NCBI GenBank assembly: GCA_964586075.1
Contig: CAZPGZ010000005.1
Coordinates: 1-64,000 of the forward strand
DNA from: JBAZLV01 sp964586075
GTDB lineage: Bacteria; Nitrospirota; UBA9217
Length of the DNA: 64,000 nt
Reading direction: 5' to 3'
The translations under genes were made by a program, and so were the position numbers. Shown in pieces: positions 34,171-43,694 of the stretch. Below the pieces are notes generated by a model, which searched no databases, was not told the DNA's origin, and was given only the letters and a program-made list of their open reading frames with translations. Position 1 is the first letter of the stretch; each line of letters begins with the position of its first letter.

Positions 34171-34823
34171 TGGGAGGAAGGTTCATTACCTTCGAGGGGA
34201 TCGAAGGCTCCGGAAAATCCACCCAAATAATCCTGCTTGCAAACTATCTGAAGTCCGGGGGCAAGGAAGTTATGCTCACCCGGGAACCGGGCGGGACGCC
34301 GATCGGCGACCAGGTGAGAAAAATTCTGCTCAACCCGGAGAACACAGCGCTGAATCCTGCTGCGGAACTTCTTCTCTATGCGGCGAGCAGAGCGCAACAT
34401 CTGTACGAAGTTATTTCCCCCGCGCTTGCAGCAGGCAAGATTGTTCTTTGTGATCGTTTCTCGGATGCAACGCTTGCCTATCAGGGCTATGGACGGGGTC
34501 TTTCGCAGGAAATGATCGGCGAACTAGATCGGATTGTAACAGCCGGAATCCGTCCCGATCTTACTATTCTTCTTGATATTGATGCCGGCGAAGGAGTTAC
34601 GCGGGCACACAAAAGAAATGCCTGTTGCGGACTTGAGGCAGAGTCCCGGTTTGAGAACGAAAAAATAGCGTTTCATGAGCGAGTAAGGCAAGGGTATCTT
34701 GCATTGGCCGGTCGAGAACCAGACCGAGTTCGGATTGTGGATGCATCGTTATCAATGGATTCAATACAGGCAACCATTCGAACGATCGTCGATACCGTTA
34801 TAGAGAACATCGTCATACGCTGA
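34170..34823 (+). CDS. tmk: Thymidylate kinase
   Basis: Phosphorylates dTMP to dTDP for DNA synthesis. The P-loop FEGIEGSGKSTQ, the TREPGGTPIGDQVR motif, and DRFSDATLAYQGYGRG are diagnostic. 217 residues. The ATG overlaps the last base of the preceding ATPase stop (TAATG), so the two are translationally coupled, and GGGAGG follows too late to be used; the site is likely inside the upstream gene. Next to holB as in many bacteria. Confidence 0.95.
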   Translation: MGGRFITFEGIEGSGKSTQIILLANYLKSGGKEVMLTREPGGTPIGDQVRKILLNPENTALNPAAELLLYAASRAQHLYEVISPALAAGKIVLCDRFSDATLAYQGYGRGLSQEMIGELDRIVTAGIRPDLTILLDIDAGEGVTRAHKRNACCGLEAESRFENEKIAFHERVRQGYLALAGREPDRVRIVDASLSMDSIQATIRTIVDTVIENIVIR

Positions 34824-34843
34824 ATGTTTTTCCGGAGGGGAAA

Positions 34844-35248
34844 ATGAAAAAACTGATTTACGCGCTGACGGTATTAATCACCCTTGCCGCATGCAGTAAC
34901 TATGTTTACGATCTCCGGGGTAAATTCGACGACAGCCTCAGAAAATACAACAGTTATTATCGCTGGAATGACCTGGATACCGCAAGCATGTTTGTTACAG
35001 ACTCTCTGAAACAGGATGCCAGGCAACGGGCACAAACAGCAAAAAAAGTAAGAATTGTGGACTCCCGAATCGTCAGTACGGCGTACGATGAAATCAGGCG
35101 CAAGGCGATTGTGGAAGTTGAAGTCGATTACTATATTCTCTCTACTACCAAAGTAAAAACCCTGCGCGATACACAGGAGTGGGCATATAAAGACGAACAG
35201 GGAATTCAAGGCTGGAGACTGATGAGCCTCATGCCGGAGTTTAAATAG
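34844..35248 (+). CDS. Small predicted lipoprotein
   Basis: 134 residues. MKKLIYALTVLITLAACSN is a lipoprotein signal peptide with lipobox LAAC. The mature part is short and rich in charged and aromatic residues (for example RKYNSYYRWNDLDTASMFV and VEVEVDYYILSTTKVKTLRDTQEW), resembling small envelope lipoproteins with a cystatin/NTF2-like beta region, but no named family is assigned. CGGAGGGG precedes the ATG. It is inserted between tmk and holB. Confidence 0.75.
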   Translation: MKKLIYALTVLITLAACSNYVYDLRGKFDDSLRKYNSYYRWNDLDTASMFVTDSLKQDARQRAQTAKKVRIVDSRIVSTAYDEIRRKAIVEVEVDYYILSTTKVKTLRDTQEWAYKDEQGIQGWRLMSLMPEFK

Positions 35249-35293
35249 CTGGGCGCCGGGAGAAGCTGCTTTTGTTGTTTTTTGTTATTTACC

Positions 35294-36289
35294 ATGAAGT
35301 CATCCGATAATTCATTTGCTGCAATAGAAGGTCATGAACAGCCCGTCCGCATCCTGAGGCGGGCGCTCGCAAACGGGTCGCTGGCACACGCCTATTTATT
35401 TTCCGGCGAGAAGGGTGTCGGAAAAAAAATGACCGCTTTTGCGCTTGCGGCTGCTCTCAACTGCCGGGAGGCGTCGCCGGACGGCGGTTGTGGTCTCTGT
35501 TCGTCATGCCGAAAGATTGCTTCGCGGAGCCATCCGGATGTGCATTTTCTGGAACCGGACGGCGATGATATTAAGATTGATCAGATTCGGCAGGTGCAGG
35601 ATTACCTTGCGCTTAAACCATTCGAGGGATCGAAAAAAATATTAATCGTGGACAGGGCCGAGAGCCTGAACCAGGCTTCATCGAATGCTTTTTTAAAAAC
35701 ACTCGAAGAGCCGCCGGGAGACTCACTGATTATTCTGGTCACGTCGTTGCCGCAGAGCTTGCTTGCGACCATTCGGTCCCGGTGCCAGGAAATAAAATTT
35801 CATTCACTTCCCCGCCGTACGCTCGCGCACGTGTTTACGAAAAAATGCGGACTTTCAGAAGAAAATGCCTGGTTTCTGTCGGCGCTTGCGCAGGGGAGCA
35901 TCGGCCGCGGATTTGAGATGAATGTAGAGCAGGAAAAATCGGACCGGGAAGAAATTACGGCGTTTTTATCCGGTCTCTCCTCGGTAAACTTTTCGGAACT
36001 GCTCGCGCATGCCGAAGCGGTTTCAAAAGACCGGGAACGGCTGGAACGGCTGCTTGATTTAGGAGTTGAGCGGCTTCGTGATGCAATAGTTTTCCGGTTG
36101 ACCGGGGATCCGGCACTCCTTGTGTATGCACTCGACAGGGAACGGTGCAGGGAATGGGAAGCGCGGTTTCCTCTTCAGAAACTGCTGGCCTTCATGGAGC
36201 TGTTTGTTGCGAGCAGGGTTTTGCTCGGACGCCATGTGAGCGCTCAACTGGTGGCTGAGAACCTGTTCCTAAAACTGGGAAAAGAATGA
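35294..36289 (+). CDS. holB: DNA polymerase III subunit delta'
   Basis: A clamp-loader AAA+ subunit of about 331 residues. It has GHEQPVRILRRALANGSLAHAYLFSGEKGVGKKMTA (Walker A region), a zinc module (CREASPDGGCGLCSSC), DQIRQVQDYLALKPFEGSKKILIVDRAE (Walker B region), and the SNAFLKTLEEPP and SRCQ (sensor/Arg finger) motifs. ATG at 35294 is used; no clear ribosome binding site is seen before it. Clustered with tmk and ricT as usual. Confidence 0.9.
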   Translation: MKSSDNSFAAIEGHEQPVRILRRALANGSLAHAYLFSGEKGVGKKMTAFALAAALNCREASPDGGCGLCSSCRKIASRSHPDVHFLEPDGDDIKIDQIRQVQDYLALKPFEGSKKILIVDRAESLNQASSNAFLKTLEEPPGDSLIILVTSLPQSLLATIRSRCQEIKFHSLPRRTLAHVFTKKCGLSEENAWFLSALAQGSIGRGFEMNVEQEKSDREEITAFLSGLSSVNFSELLAHAEAVSKDRERLERLLDLGVERLRDAIVFRLTGDPALLVYALDRERCREWEARFPLQKLLAFMELFVASRVLLGRHVSAQLVAENLFLKLGKE

Positions 36290-36326
36290 ATCGATTTTGC
36301 TGGAAAAACAGCACGGGAAAGAACAC

Positions 36327-37505
36327 ATGGAAAAACAGCAGACAGACAATTTTATAAAAGTGGCAGGTGTTCGCTTCCGGGAAAATTGGAAAGTCTATGA
36401 TTTCGACGACGCCGGAGTCAATGTCGCCGTCGGAGACAAGGTAATTGTAGACTCAGACCGAGGACTTGGTTTTGGCCAGGTGGTTCGTGTCAAAAAAATC
36501 GAAGCCGCGGCCGTTGCGATATTGCCTACCACCGGTCCTGAAGGATTGGAAGTGGAGATTGATGTGGAGGAAACAAAGACCTCCGCAGACACCCGACCCG
36601 AAAAAGGGCAAGCGCCGAAAACCTTGCGCAGAATTCTTCGCAAAGCAACCGCCGATGATGTCGCCCACGAGGAAGCAAACAGGACGCACGAAGACGAGGC
36701 GTTTGCGATAGCACAGGAGATGATTGCCGAACGCGAACTGACCATGAAACTGATTCGCGTGGAATACTCTTTTGATGCAAGCCGAGCGGTTTTCTATTTC
36801 TTTTCCGAAACGAGGGTTGATTTTCGGGAATTGGTCAAGGAACTTGCGCATAAACTCAAAAGCAGGATTGAGATGCGCCAGATTGGCGTGCGCGATGTGG
36901 CGCGACTGATTGGCGGATTCGGTTCTTGCGGCAGGGAACTCTGTTGCGCGTCCTTTCTTAAAAATTTTGAACCGGTTTCAATCCGGATGGCAAAAAAACA
37001 GGAGATGGTGCTGAATCCGGCAAAGATATCGGGCGTCTGCGGGAGGCTCCTTTGCTGCCTGTCGTATGAGTATGAGATGTATGACGAGATTAAAAAAGAC
37101 CTCGCCGATATGCGGGAAGCGATAGCAAAAGACAAAAAACAAGAGGCAAACCGCATTGAGGAAGAACGCAGCGCTGCAGAAGAACGGCGGCTGGCGGAAG
37201 AAAAGAAACAGCAGCGAGACCGACGGCAGGAAAAACCAAAGGAGGCCGGTCAAAAAATCGTCGGCAAAGCCGAGACACGAAAAGCTTTCCAGCAAGAGGG
37301 GAAGCCGCAGCCTTCGCCGGAGCAGCTCAAGGATATGCCGCATCAGACAATTGAAAAAGAGCCATCTTTGCAGGAGCAGGGCCCCCAGCAGCCTCAGCAA
37401 AATGGAGAGAAATCAGGCAAGAAAAAAAGGCGCAGATTCTGGCGTAAAAAAAAGAAGAACCAGCAACAAGGCGACAGCAAACCTCCAGAGCCTGAAAAAA
37501 CATAA
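36327..37505 (+). CDS. PSP1/RicT-family protein with charged C-terminal tail
   Basis: The PSP1 core (about residues 1-260) begins with VAGVRFRENWKVYDFDD and has the RicT cysteine signatures CGRELCC and CGRLLCC, which in Bacillus RicT (YaaT) help bind Fe-S clusters in the RicAFT complex acting on RNA decay and phosphorelay. The following roughly 130 residues are Lys/Glu/Gln/Arg-rich, predicted coiled coil or disordered, ending in KKKRRRFWRKKKKN. ATG at 36327 follows CGGGAAAG. Function in this lineage is inferred from the family. Confidence 0.85.
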   Translation: MEKQQTDNFIKVAGVRFRENWKVYDFDDAGVNVAVGDKVIVDSDRGLGFGQVVRVKKIEAAAVAILPTTGPEGLEVEIDVEETKTSADTRPEKGQAPKTLRRILRKATADDVAHEEANRTHEDEAFAIAQEMIAERELTMKLIRVEYSFDASRAVFYFFSETRVDFRELVKELAHKLKSRIEMRQIGVRDVARLIGGFGSCGRELCCASFLKNFEPVSIRMAKKQEMVLNPAKISGVCGRLLCCLSYEYEMYDEIKKDLADMREAIAKDKKQEANRIEEERSAAEERRLAEEKKQQRDRRQEKPKEAGQKIVGKAETRKAFQQEGKPQPSPEQLKDMPHQTIEKEPSLQEQGPQQPQQNGEKSGKKKRRRFWRKKKKNQQQGDSKPPEPEKT

Positions 37506-37588
37506 TACGATCTGATTCGCGGTGAGCCAAATTGCTCCTGATCAATTGTTTTGATAGAGGACAAATTTACAGCAGACCACAAAAGAAA

Positions 37589-39553
37589 ATGATGAGTAAA
37601 AATTTCTATATTACGACCCCTATTTACTATGTAAACGACGTTCCCCATATCGGGCACGCATATACGACAATTGCCGCCGACACTCTTGCACGCTATCATC
37701 GACTGCTTGGCGATAAGGTTTTCTTTCTGACCGGAACGGACGAACATGGCCAGAAAGTTGAAAAAGCAGCCCAGGAGCGGGGTCTCACACCCAAGTCTCA
37801 TGCGGACAGCATGGTTGAAAATTTCAGGCAGCTATGGAAAAAACTTGATATTACCAACGATGCATTTATCAGGACCACGGATAATGCACACATTGCCGTG
37901 GTGCAGGAACTTCTTCAGAAGTTATACGACAAGGGTGAGATTGAAAGAAGAAAATATGAAGGATGGTATTGCACCCCTGACGAGCGCTTCTGGACCGAAA
38001 AGGAAATCGTAGAGGGAAAGTGTCCGGACTGCGGCAGGCCGGTAGAGAGGATTTCCGAAGTCAACTACTTTTTCCTCATGGGCAAGTATCAGCAGCAACT
38101 TATCAGGCATATCGAGGAAAATCAAAATTTCATTCATCCGGAGAGCAGACGAAACGAAGTGCTCGGATTCCTGAGGACGCAGCAACTCGGCGATTTATGC
38201 ATTTCCCGCCCCAAGACACGATTGTCCTGGGGTATTGAGTTGCCTTTCGATCGGGATTTTGTTACCTATGTATGGTTTGATGCGCTGGTGAACTATTTTT
38301 CAGCGGCGCGTTATCTGAGTCCTCCTGCGGAGGGCTCCTCCGACCAGTCGGCTCGTGAGCGATACTGGTGGCCGGCGGATTACCACCTCGTGGGGAAAGA
38401 CATTCTGACGACGCACAGTGTCTATTGGTCCACGATGCTTATGGCGCTCGGCCTGCCGCTTCCCGGGACCATATTTGCTCACGGGTGGTGGACCAAGGAC
38501 GGAAAAAAAATGTCAAAATCGCTCGGCAATGTAATCAGTCCGGGCGAAATTGCCGATTCGTATGGTCCTGATGCCTTCCGATATTTTCTCCTGCGCGAAG
38601 TCCCCTTTGGGTTGGATGGCGATTTTTCCACGGAGACATTTATCACCCGATTCAATACAGAGCTCGCGAACGATCTCGGGAATCTGCTTTCACGGGTGCT
38701 TACCATGATTGCTAAATATTTTGGTGGCAGGATACCTCTGGTGGGCGCGCAGCATCTTTCGGATGCGGAATTGCCTGGGCTTGCTTCCACCCTGCCGGAA
38801 AAGATAGACGAAGACCTCGGCAAACTCGCATTCACAAAATACCTTCAGAATTGCTGGTCCTTGGTGACGGCCGCAAACCGTTATGTGGAGGTAAACGCTC
38901 CCTGGTCACTGGCGAAGAAGAAGGATTTTGAGCGGCTCGGGACCGTGCTTTACAATCTTGCGGAGTCTCTGCGGCTGATTGGATTATATTTGTTTCCCAT
39001 CATGCCGCTGACGTCCCAGAAGATATGGGATGCTCTTGGGCTGGACAAGCGGATTGAGACATGCAGCTTGAGTGCAGAGTGCCTCTGGGGAAAACTGGCA
39101 TCAGGCATAAAGGTGCAGCAGGGTGCGCAACTGTTTCCGAGAATAGACCGACAGAAGAATACGGAGAAAAAGATGGAAAATCAGGCAGAACAGAAAAAAA
39201 CAGAGGAAAAGCCCGCTCTTGAGGAATCGGCGCTGATCGGGATAGAGGATTTCATCAAGGTAGACCTCCGCGTAGGAAAGATTCTGTCGGCTGAACGCGT
39301 GGAAAAATCCGACAAACTGGTGAAACTTATCGTGGATATCGGCGCTGAAAAGCGGCAGGTGGTTGCCGGCATCGGTAAAGCGTATCAGCCGGAAGAGCTT
39401 ACTGGTAAATCCATCATATTGGTGGCCAACCTGAAGCCTGCAAAACTTATGGGTGTGGAATCCCAGGGTATGCTCCTTGCCGCCAGCACGAGCGAGATGT
39501 TGTCGGTGATCACGCTGGACCGGGAAATAAAACCGGGAAGCAAGGTAAAATAG
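37589..39553 (+). CDS. metG: Methionyl-tRNA synthetase with C-terminal tRNA-binding domain
   Basis: Charges tRNA(Met). The class I signatures are VPHIGHAYTT (HIGH) and KKMSKSLGN (KMSKS). A zinc knuckle lies near residues 127-147 (WYCTPDE and CPDCGRP). The C-terminal part from about 550 is a Trbp111-type OB fold (FIKVDLRVGKILSAERVEKSDKLVKL). About 654 residues. Tandem ATG codons at 37589 and 37592; upstream in-frame codons are not conserved. Confidence 0.95.
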   Translation: MMSKNFYITTPIYYVNDVPHIGHAYTTIAADTLARYHRLLGDKVFFLTGTDEHGQKVEKAAQERGLTPKSHADSMVENFRQLWKKLDITNDAFIRTTDNAHIAVVQELLQKLYDKGEIERRKYEGWYCTPDERFWTEKEIVEGKCPDCGRPVERISEVNYFFLMGKYQQQLIRHIEENQNFIHPESRRNEVLGFLRTQQLGDLCISRPKTRLSWGIELPFDRDFVTYVWFDALVNYFSAARYLSPPAEGSSDQSARERYWWPADYHLVGKDILTTHSVYWSTMLMALGLPLPGTIFAHGWWTKDGKKMSKSLGNVISPGEIADSYGPDAFRYFLLREVPFGLDGDFSTETFITRFNTELANDLGNLLSRVLTMIAKYFGGRIPLVGAQHLSDAELPGLASTLPEKIDEDLGKLAFTKYLQNCWSLVTAANRYVEVNAPWSLAKKKDFERLGTVLYNLAESLRLIGLYLFPIMPLTSQKIWDALGLDKRIETCSLSAECLWGKLASGIKVQQGAQLFPRIDRQKNTEKKMENQAEQKKTEEKPALEESALIGIEDFIKVDLRVGKILSAERVEKSDKLVKLIVDIGAEKRQVVAGIGKAYQPEELTGKSIILVANLKPAKLMGVESQGMLLAASTSEMLSVITLDREIKPGSKVK

Positions 39554-39776
39554 CGGTTTTGAATTTTATGGACAATCGAGAAGCAGGTCGCGGTTTGGTT
39601 CTGATGGATAGAAAACGAGAATTTTTTCAAGAATATTCCGAAATCAATGATTGAATAATTCAAGAACCTTTACCCAGTTCACCATACACTATATCAGCAG
39701 CTTTATTCGGTTTAAATCCTACTTCCTCTTTTTTCAATCCATGGCTGCTCTCGCTCTTTTGTTGAGAAAGTAGATT

Positions 39777-41153
39777 ATGACAATGCTTATAGATACCCAC
39801 GCGCATCTTGATGCGCACGAATTTGACGCCGATCGAGACTCCGTGATTACACGGGCACGGGAAAGTGGTGTCGAGTATATTGTCGCTATCGGAACGACAG
39901 TGGAGTCCAGCCGCGCAGCAGTGTCGCTTGCAGAACAATATGATTGCGTCTATGCTGCGGTTGGCGTCCATCCGCACGATATTAAAGATGCTCCGCCGCA
40001 ATCCTCCGATGCGTTGCGCGTTCTTGCGCAGCACCCGAAAGTGGTTGCTTACGGAGAAGTTGGGCTTGATTACTATTATGAACACTCGCCCCGCGAGGAT
40101 CAGAAAAAGCAGTTTCGCATCATGCTGCGTGAGGCCCGCGCATTCAATCTTCCGGTCATTATTCACGATCGGGACGCTCATGAAGACGTGCTCCAAATCC
40201 TTTCCGAGGAATGGTCCCCCGGCCTGGGCGGGATCATACACTGCTTTTCAGGCGACCCGGCAATGGCACGCAGAGTAATTGAGATGGGGTTTCATATTTC
40301 CATTGCCGGACCCGTGACATACCCGAAATCAGACGTGCTGCGTGAAGTAGTGCGGCAGATACCCATAGAGCATATGCTGATAGAAACAGACGCGCCGTAT
40401 CTTGCTCCGCAACCGAAACGCGGAAAACGAAATGAACCTGCATACGTGTCCCATACAGCCGAGGCCATAGCGCTGATCAAAGGGCTCTCTCGTGATGATG
40501 TTGCGAGAATCACGAGTTATAACGCCATGCAGCTTTTCGGCATTGGGGTAATTTCCCGGCAAGGGTTGATAACCTATCCCATCCGGAACTCTTTATATCT
40601 TAATATTACGAACCGTTGCACGGCTGCCTGCACTTTCTGCGTGCGGTATTCCACCGATTTTGTAAAAGGACACAACCTCCGCTTGATCCAAGAACCGACA
40701 CCCGAGGAGATTATCAAGCAGATAAACGACCCCACGAAGTATGCAGAGATCATATTCTGCGGGTACGGCGAGCCGCTTTTGCGGCTTGATGTTGTCAAGA
40801 CCGTGGCTGCGGAAGTCAAGCGAAGGGGAGGCCGGGTTCGTATTAACACAAACGGGCATGCGAACCTGATCCATAAACGCAATATTCTGCCGGAACTTGC
40901 CGGTCTTGTCGATGCGGTAAGTGTCAGCCTGAACGCCCAGAATGAAGAACTTTATAACAGAGTAACCCAGCCCCATTTTGGTATGGGAACATATGCCGCA
41001 GTTCTGGACTTTATCGCCAAAGCAAGAGAGTATGTATCGGATGTTTCCATCACCGTAGTGGCGCTTCCCGAAGTGGATATTGCGGCCTGCCGCGCGATTG
41101 CCGAGCGTCTCGGCGTCAAACTGCGCGTTCGAGAGTATAATGTGGTAGGATGA
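39777..41153 (+). CDS. TatD-family hydrolase fused to a radical SAM domain
   Basis: 458 residues in two parts. Residues about 1-258 are a TatD metallo-hydrolase: IDTHAHLD, VGVHPHD, GEVGLDYYYEHSP, HDRDAHED, HCFSGD and IETDAPYLAP supply metal ligands. From about residue 265 a radical SAM domain begins, with the cluster motif CTAACTFC (CxxxCxxC) in NITNRCTAACTFCVRYS, then GYGEPLLRLD and RINTNGHANL. TatD-linked radical SAM proteins are known as separate neighbours and as fusions. The TatD part acts as a DNase or deacylase in other bacteria; the radical SAM reaction is unknown. Start at 39777 or 39783. Confidence 0.9.
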   Translation: MTMLIDTHAHLDAHEFDADRDSVITRARESGVEYIVAIGTTVESSRAAVSLAEQYDCVYAAVGVHPHDIKDAPPQSSDALRVLAQHPKVVAYGEVGLDYYYEHSPREDQKKQFRIMLREARAFNLPVIIHDRDAHEDVLQILSEEWSPGLGGIIHCFSGDPAMARRVIEMGFHISIAGPVTYPKSDVLREVVRQIPIEHMLIETDAPYLAPQPKRGKRNEPAYVSHTAEAIALIKGLSRDDVARITSYNAMQLFGIGVISRQGLITYPIRNSLYLNITNRCTAACTFCVRYSTDFVKGHNLRLIQEPTPEEIIKQINDPTKYAEIIFCGYGEPLLRLDVVKTVAAEVKRRGGRVRINTNGHANLIHKRNILPELAGLVDAVSVSLNAQNEELYNRVTQPHFGMGTYAAVLDFIAKAREYVSDVSITVVALPEVDIAACRAIAERLGVKLRVREYNVVG

Positions 41154-41229
41154 TGGTCAGCTTTGTTTCGTTTTTTGGGCTTGCTTATTATTTTTTTTTG
41201 TAATAATCTTTTAGTACAGGGTGTTGAAT

Positions 41230-41943
41230 ATGGACTTTAAACCGATCAAGGCCAAGAAAATATATGAAGAAGTCGTGGAGCAGATCCGGCAGTTGATGAC
41301 CGGCGGTGCCCTGAAGCCTGGTGACAAGCTTTTGCCGGAGCGAGAGCTTGCCGAAAAACTACAGGTGAGCAGGGCTTCGGTTCGGGAAGCAATCAGAGCC
41401 CTTGAAATGATGGGGTTTGTCGAAATCCGGCCGGGTGACGGGACCTTTGTCCGGGACACCAACACCGATGAAATCATTCAGCCTCTGGCGATGTTTCTCG
41501 CTGTCGAAAAAAGCTCGCTTCTTGAAATGCTCGAGATTCGCAGAATTTTTGAAACGGCTTCGGCAAGAATGGCCGCCACCCTTGCCACCGACGAAGAGAT
41601 ACATCAGATCAAGATAGCCCTTGAAAAAATGAAAGAGCGATTGAATGTCCAGGATTCTGAAAAAGGCGAGGAGTTCGATACGGCTTTTCATTATGCCGTA
41701 GCAGAGGCGACACATAATGCTTTGCTGATCAGACTTTTCAGAACCATCACAGAAGATTTTTCACGGTCTGTTTCCGCAGCGCGAAGACAACTGTACACTG
41801 ATGCGCACAACCCTCAAAAAATCATCGACCAGCATATCCGGATTTATGAGGCAATTAAAAATCATAATGCGGACAAAGCGGCAAAAAGCATGCTTGAACA
41901 CCTGACCTATGCGGAACGCGAGATGACGAAAAGAATGGGCTAG
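41230..41943 (+). CDS. GntR-family regulator, FadR/LldR type (FCD)
   Basis: 237 residues. The winged helix-turn-helix is at about 5-75 (IYEEVVEQIRQLMTGGALKPGDKLLPERELAEKL and SRASVREAIRALEMMGFVEIRPGDGTFV). The C-terminal FCD domain (about 90-230) has ETASARMAATLA, FHYAVAEATHNALL with its metal-ligand His, and DQHIRIYEAI. LldR and GlcC proteins of this family sense lactate or glycolate. It is followed by a two-gene lactate/glycolate dehydrogenase with a palindromic operator between them, which supports that role. ATG at 41230. Confidence 0.9.
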   Translation: MDFKPIKAKKIYEEVVEQIRQLMTGGALKPGDKLLPERELAEKLQVSRASVREAIRALEMMGFVEIRPGDGTFVRDTNTDEIIQPLAMFLAVEKSSLLEMLEIRRIFETASARMAATLATDEEIHQIKIALEKMKERLNVQDSEKGEEFDTAFHYAVAEATHNALLIRLFRTITEDFSRSVSAARRQLYTDAHNPQKIIDQHIRIYEAIKNHNADKAAKSMLEHLTYAEREMTKRMG

Positions 41944-42206
41944 CCATTCATAATGCGCTTGCACTGTTTTGCAAGAAAAAGCAAAAACATGCATTCCTCA
42001 GCTTCAGGTAATAGAAAAGGAGTAGAACGTACAAACGGTTCATTATAGTCGTTCTGTGCAATAAGAAAGTCCTTTCGGCATCCTACAAAAAACCTTATGA
42101 CCGTTTTGCTGGTATAACGGTTTTTTCTCAAACTCTCATCGCAACAGTAAACAAAATTTACGTAAAAACAGCTTGACAATATAACGCGTAAGGAGTAAAT
42201 ATTATT
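41944..42206. other. Intergenic region upstream of the dehydrogenase operator
   Basis: No gene. Contains an additional TTGACA at 42173-42178 with weak -10 partners (TAAATA at 42196, 17 bases away), a possible second promoter for the downstream operon. Confidence 0.45.
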
Positions 42207-42239
42207 AGTCTGGTGGTCTGACCACTAGACTGGTATAAT
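42207..42239 (+). promoter_or_regulatory. FadR/LldR-type operator overlapping an extended -10 promoter
   Basis: A 25-base palindrome (42207-42231) with one mismatched pair is centred on TGGTC-T-GACCA at 42214-42224, matching the TGGTnnnACCA consensus for FadR/PdhR/LldR-family sites. A perfect TATAAT at 42234-42239 is preceded by TG (TGG-TATAAT), an extended -10, so bound repressor would cover the -35 zone. It lies about 60 bases before the FAD dehydrogenase ATG. The regulator at 41230 is the obvious ligand. Confidence 0.75.
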
Positions 42240-42296
42240 GATAGTACTGGTATGAATGTTGTTGAATAGAAATTAATTTCGCGAGGAGAGTGCACT

Positions 42297-43694
42297 ATGC
42301 TTGACAAGGCTATTGTAGAAAAGCTGAAAGACATTGTTGGCAAAGAGAACATGTTGACGCAAAAAATCGATTTGTTGACGTACAGCTATGACGCCACTGC
42401 GGATATGCCCCGCCAGATGCCTGATGTGGTGGTGATGCCGTCGAGTACCGAGGAAGTGCAAAAAATCGTAGATCTGGCGCGTGAAAACAATATCGCTCTG
42501 TATCCAAGAGGAGCAGGAACGAATCTTTGCGGCGCGTGCGTTCCTCTTAAGCAGGGAGTGGTTGTTTCTTTTCAGCACATGAATAAAATACTCGAGATCG
42601 ATGCGGAAAACCTTACTGCGACGGTCCAACCAGGTGTGATCATTCAGGACCTCAATAACGCAGTTGCGAAATACGGCTTGATGTATCCGCCTGATCCCGG
42701 TACGGTCACCACGGCAACCATGGGTGGCTCCGTGGCTCAGAATTCCGGCGGCCTCCGGGGACTGAAGTACGGGGTTACAAAGCATTATGTCATGGGCATG
42801 GAAGTGGTCCTCGCGAACGGCAAGAAGGTCCGCTTTGGAGGCAAGACGGTAAAAAATGTCACTGCGTATGATTTTTCCAATTTGTTTGTCGGCTCCGAAG
42901 GTACTCTCGGCTTCATCACTGAAATTACCTCGAAACTGATTCCCGGTCCAAAATATCGCAGGTCCATGCTGGCAACCTTTAAAACGGTGGAAGATGCTGG
43001 GAATACCGTGGCGGGAATTATTGCGGCTCAGGTCATTCCTGCGACGCTCGAAATTATGGACAATAAAACAATCCGGACCGTCGAAGACTATGCAAAAATA
43101 GGTTTGTCCACCGATATCGCTGCCTTGCTGTTGATCGAGGTGGATGGGATGGCGGAAACCGTCGTGCAACAGGAAGCAGAGGCGGTGCAAAAAGTCGTCA
43201 GGACCAACAACGGAGATCTCAAAGTGGCGACCTCGGATGATGAACGGGACAAACTGTGGTCCGCCCGCCGTGCGGCCTTACCCGCCCTCGCACAACTAGG
43301 AAATTGCGTGATCATAGAAGATGCGACGGTTCCCCGGTCCAGGATCACGGATATGCTTACCGCCTGTGCCAACATCGGGAAAAAATACAATGTCACCATC
43401 GGAACCTTCGGCCACGCCGGAGACGGCAACCTGCATCCGACCATTCTTGCGGACAAAAACAACAAAGAAGAAATGGCGCGTGTCCATAAGGCAGTTGATG
43501 AGATATTCGCTTCAGCACTCAGTTTTGGCGGCACCCTTTCAGGCGAGCACGGCATCGGAATCGCAAAGATGAAGTATCTCGGCGATGAAATCGGCCAGAA
43601 CGGCCTCAACCTCCTGAAAAGCGTCAAGGAAGCCCTTGATCCCAATTACATTATCAACCCCGGGAAGATGGTTCCCGCTAAAGAGGTGCGCTGA
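42297..43694 (+). CDS. FAD-linked (D-lactate/glycolate) dehydrogenase, GlcD-like
   Basis: 465 residues of the vanillyl-alcohol oxidase/FAD-PCMH family. The FAD-binding domain shows PDVVVMPSSTEEVQKIVDLARENNIALYPRGAGTNL and PPDPGTVTTATMGGSVAQNSGGLRGLKYG; the C-terminal cap has GTFGHAGDGNLHPTI and SGEHGIGIAKMKYL, containing the substrate-proximal His residues. Relatives oxidise D-lactate or glycolate and pass electrons to an Fe-S partner. The next gene overlaps by one base and encodes that partner, so they are coupled. GAGGAGAG precedes the ATG. Confidence 0.9.
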   Translation: MLDKAIVEKLKDIVGKENMLTQKIDLLTYSYDATADMPRQMPDVVVMPSSTEEVQKIVDLARENNIALYPRGAGTNLCGACVPLKQGVVVSFQHMNKILEIDAENLTATVQPGVIIQDLNNAVAKYGLMYPPDPGTVTTATMGGSVAQNSGGLRGLKYGVTKHYVMGMEVVLANGKKVRFGGKTVKNVTAYDFSNLFVGSEGTLGFITEITSKLIPGPKYRRSMLATFKTVEDAGNTVAGIIAAQVIPATLEIMDNKTIRTVEDYAKIGLSTDIAALLLIEVDGMAETVVQQEAEAVQKVVRTNNGDLKVATSDDERDKLWSARRAALPALAQLGNCVIIEDATVPRSRITDMLTACANIGKKYNVTIGTFGHAGDGNLHPTILADKNNKEEMARVHKAVDEIFASALSFGGTLSGEHGIGIAKMKYLGDEIGQNGLNLLKSVKEALDPNYIINPGKMVPAKEVR

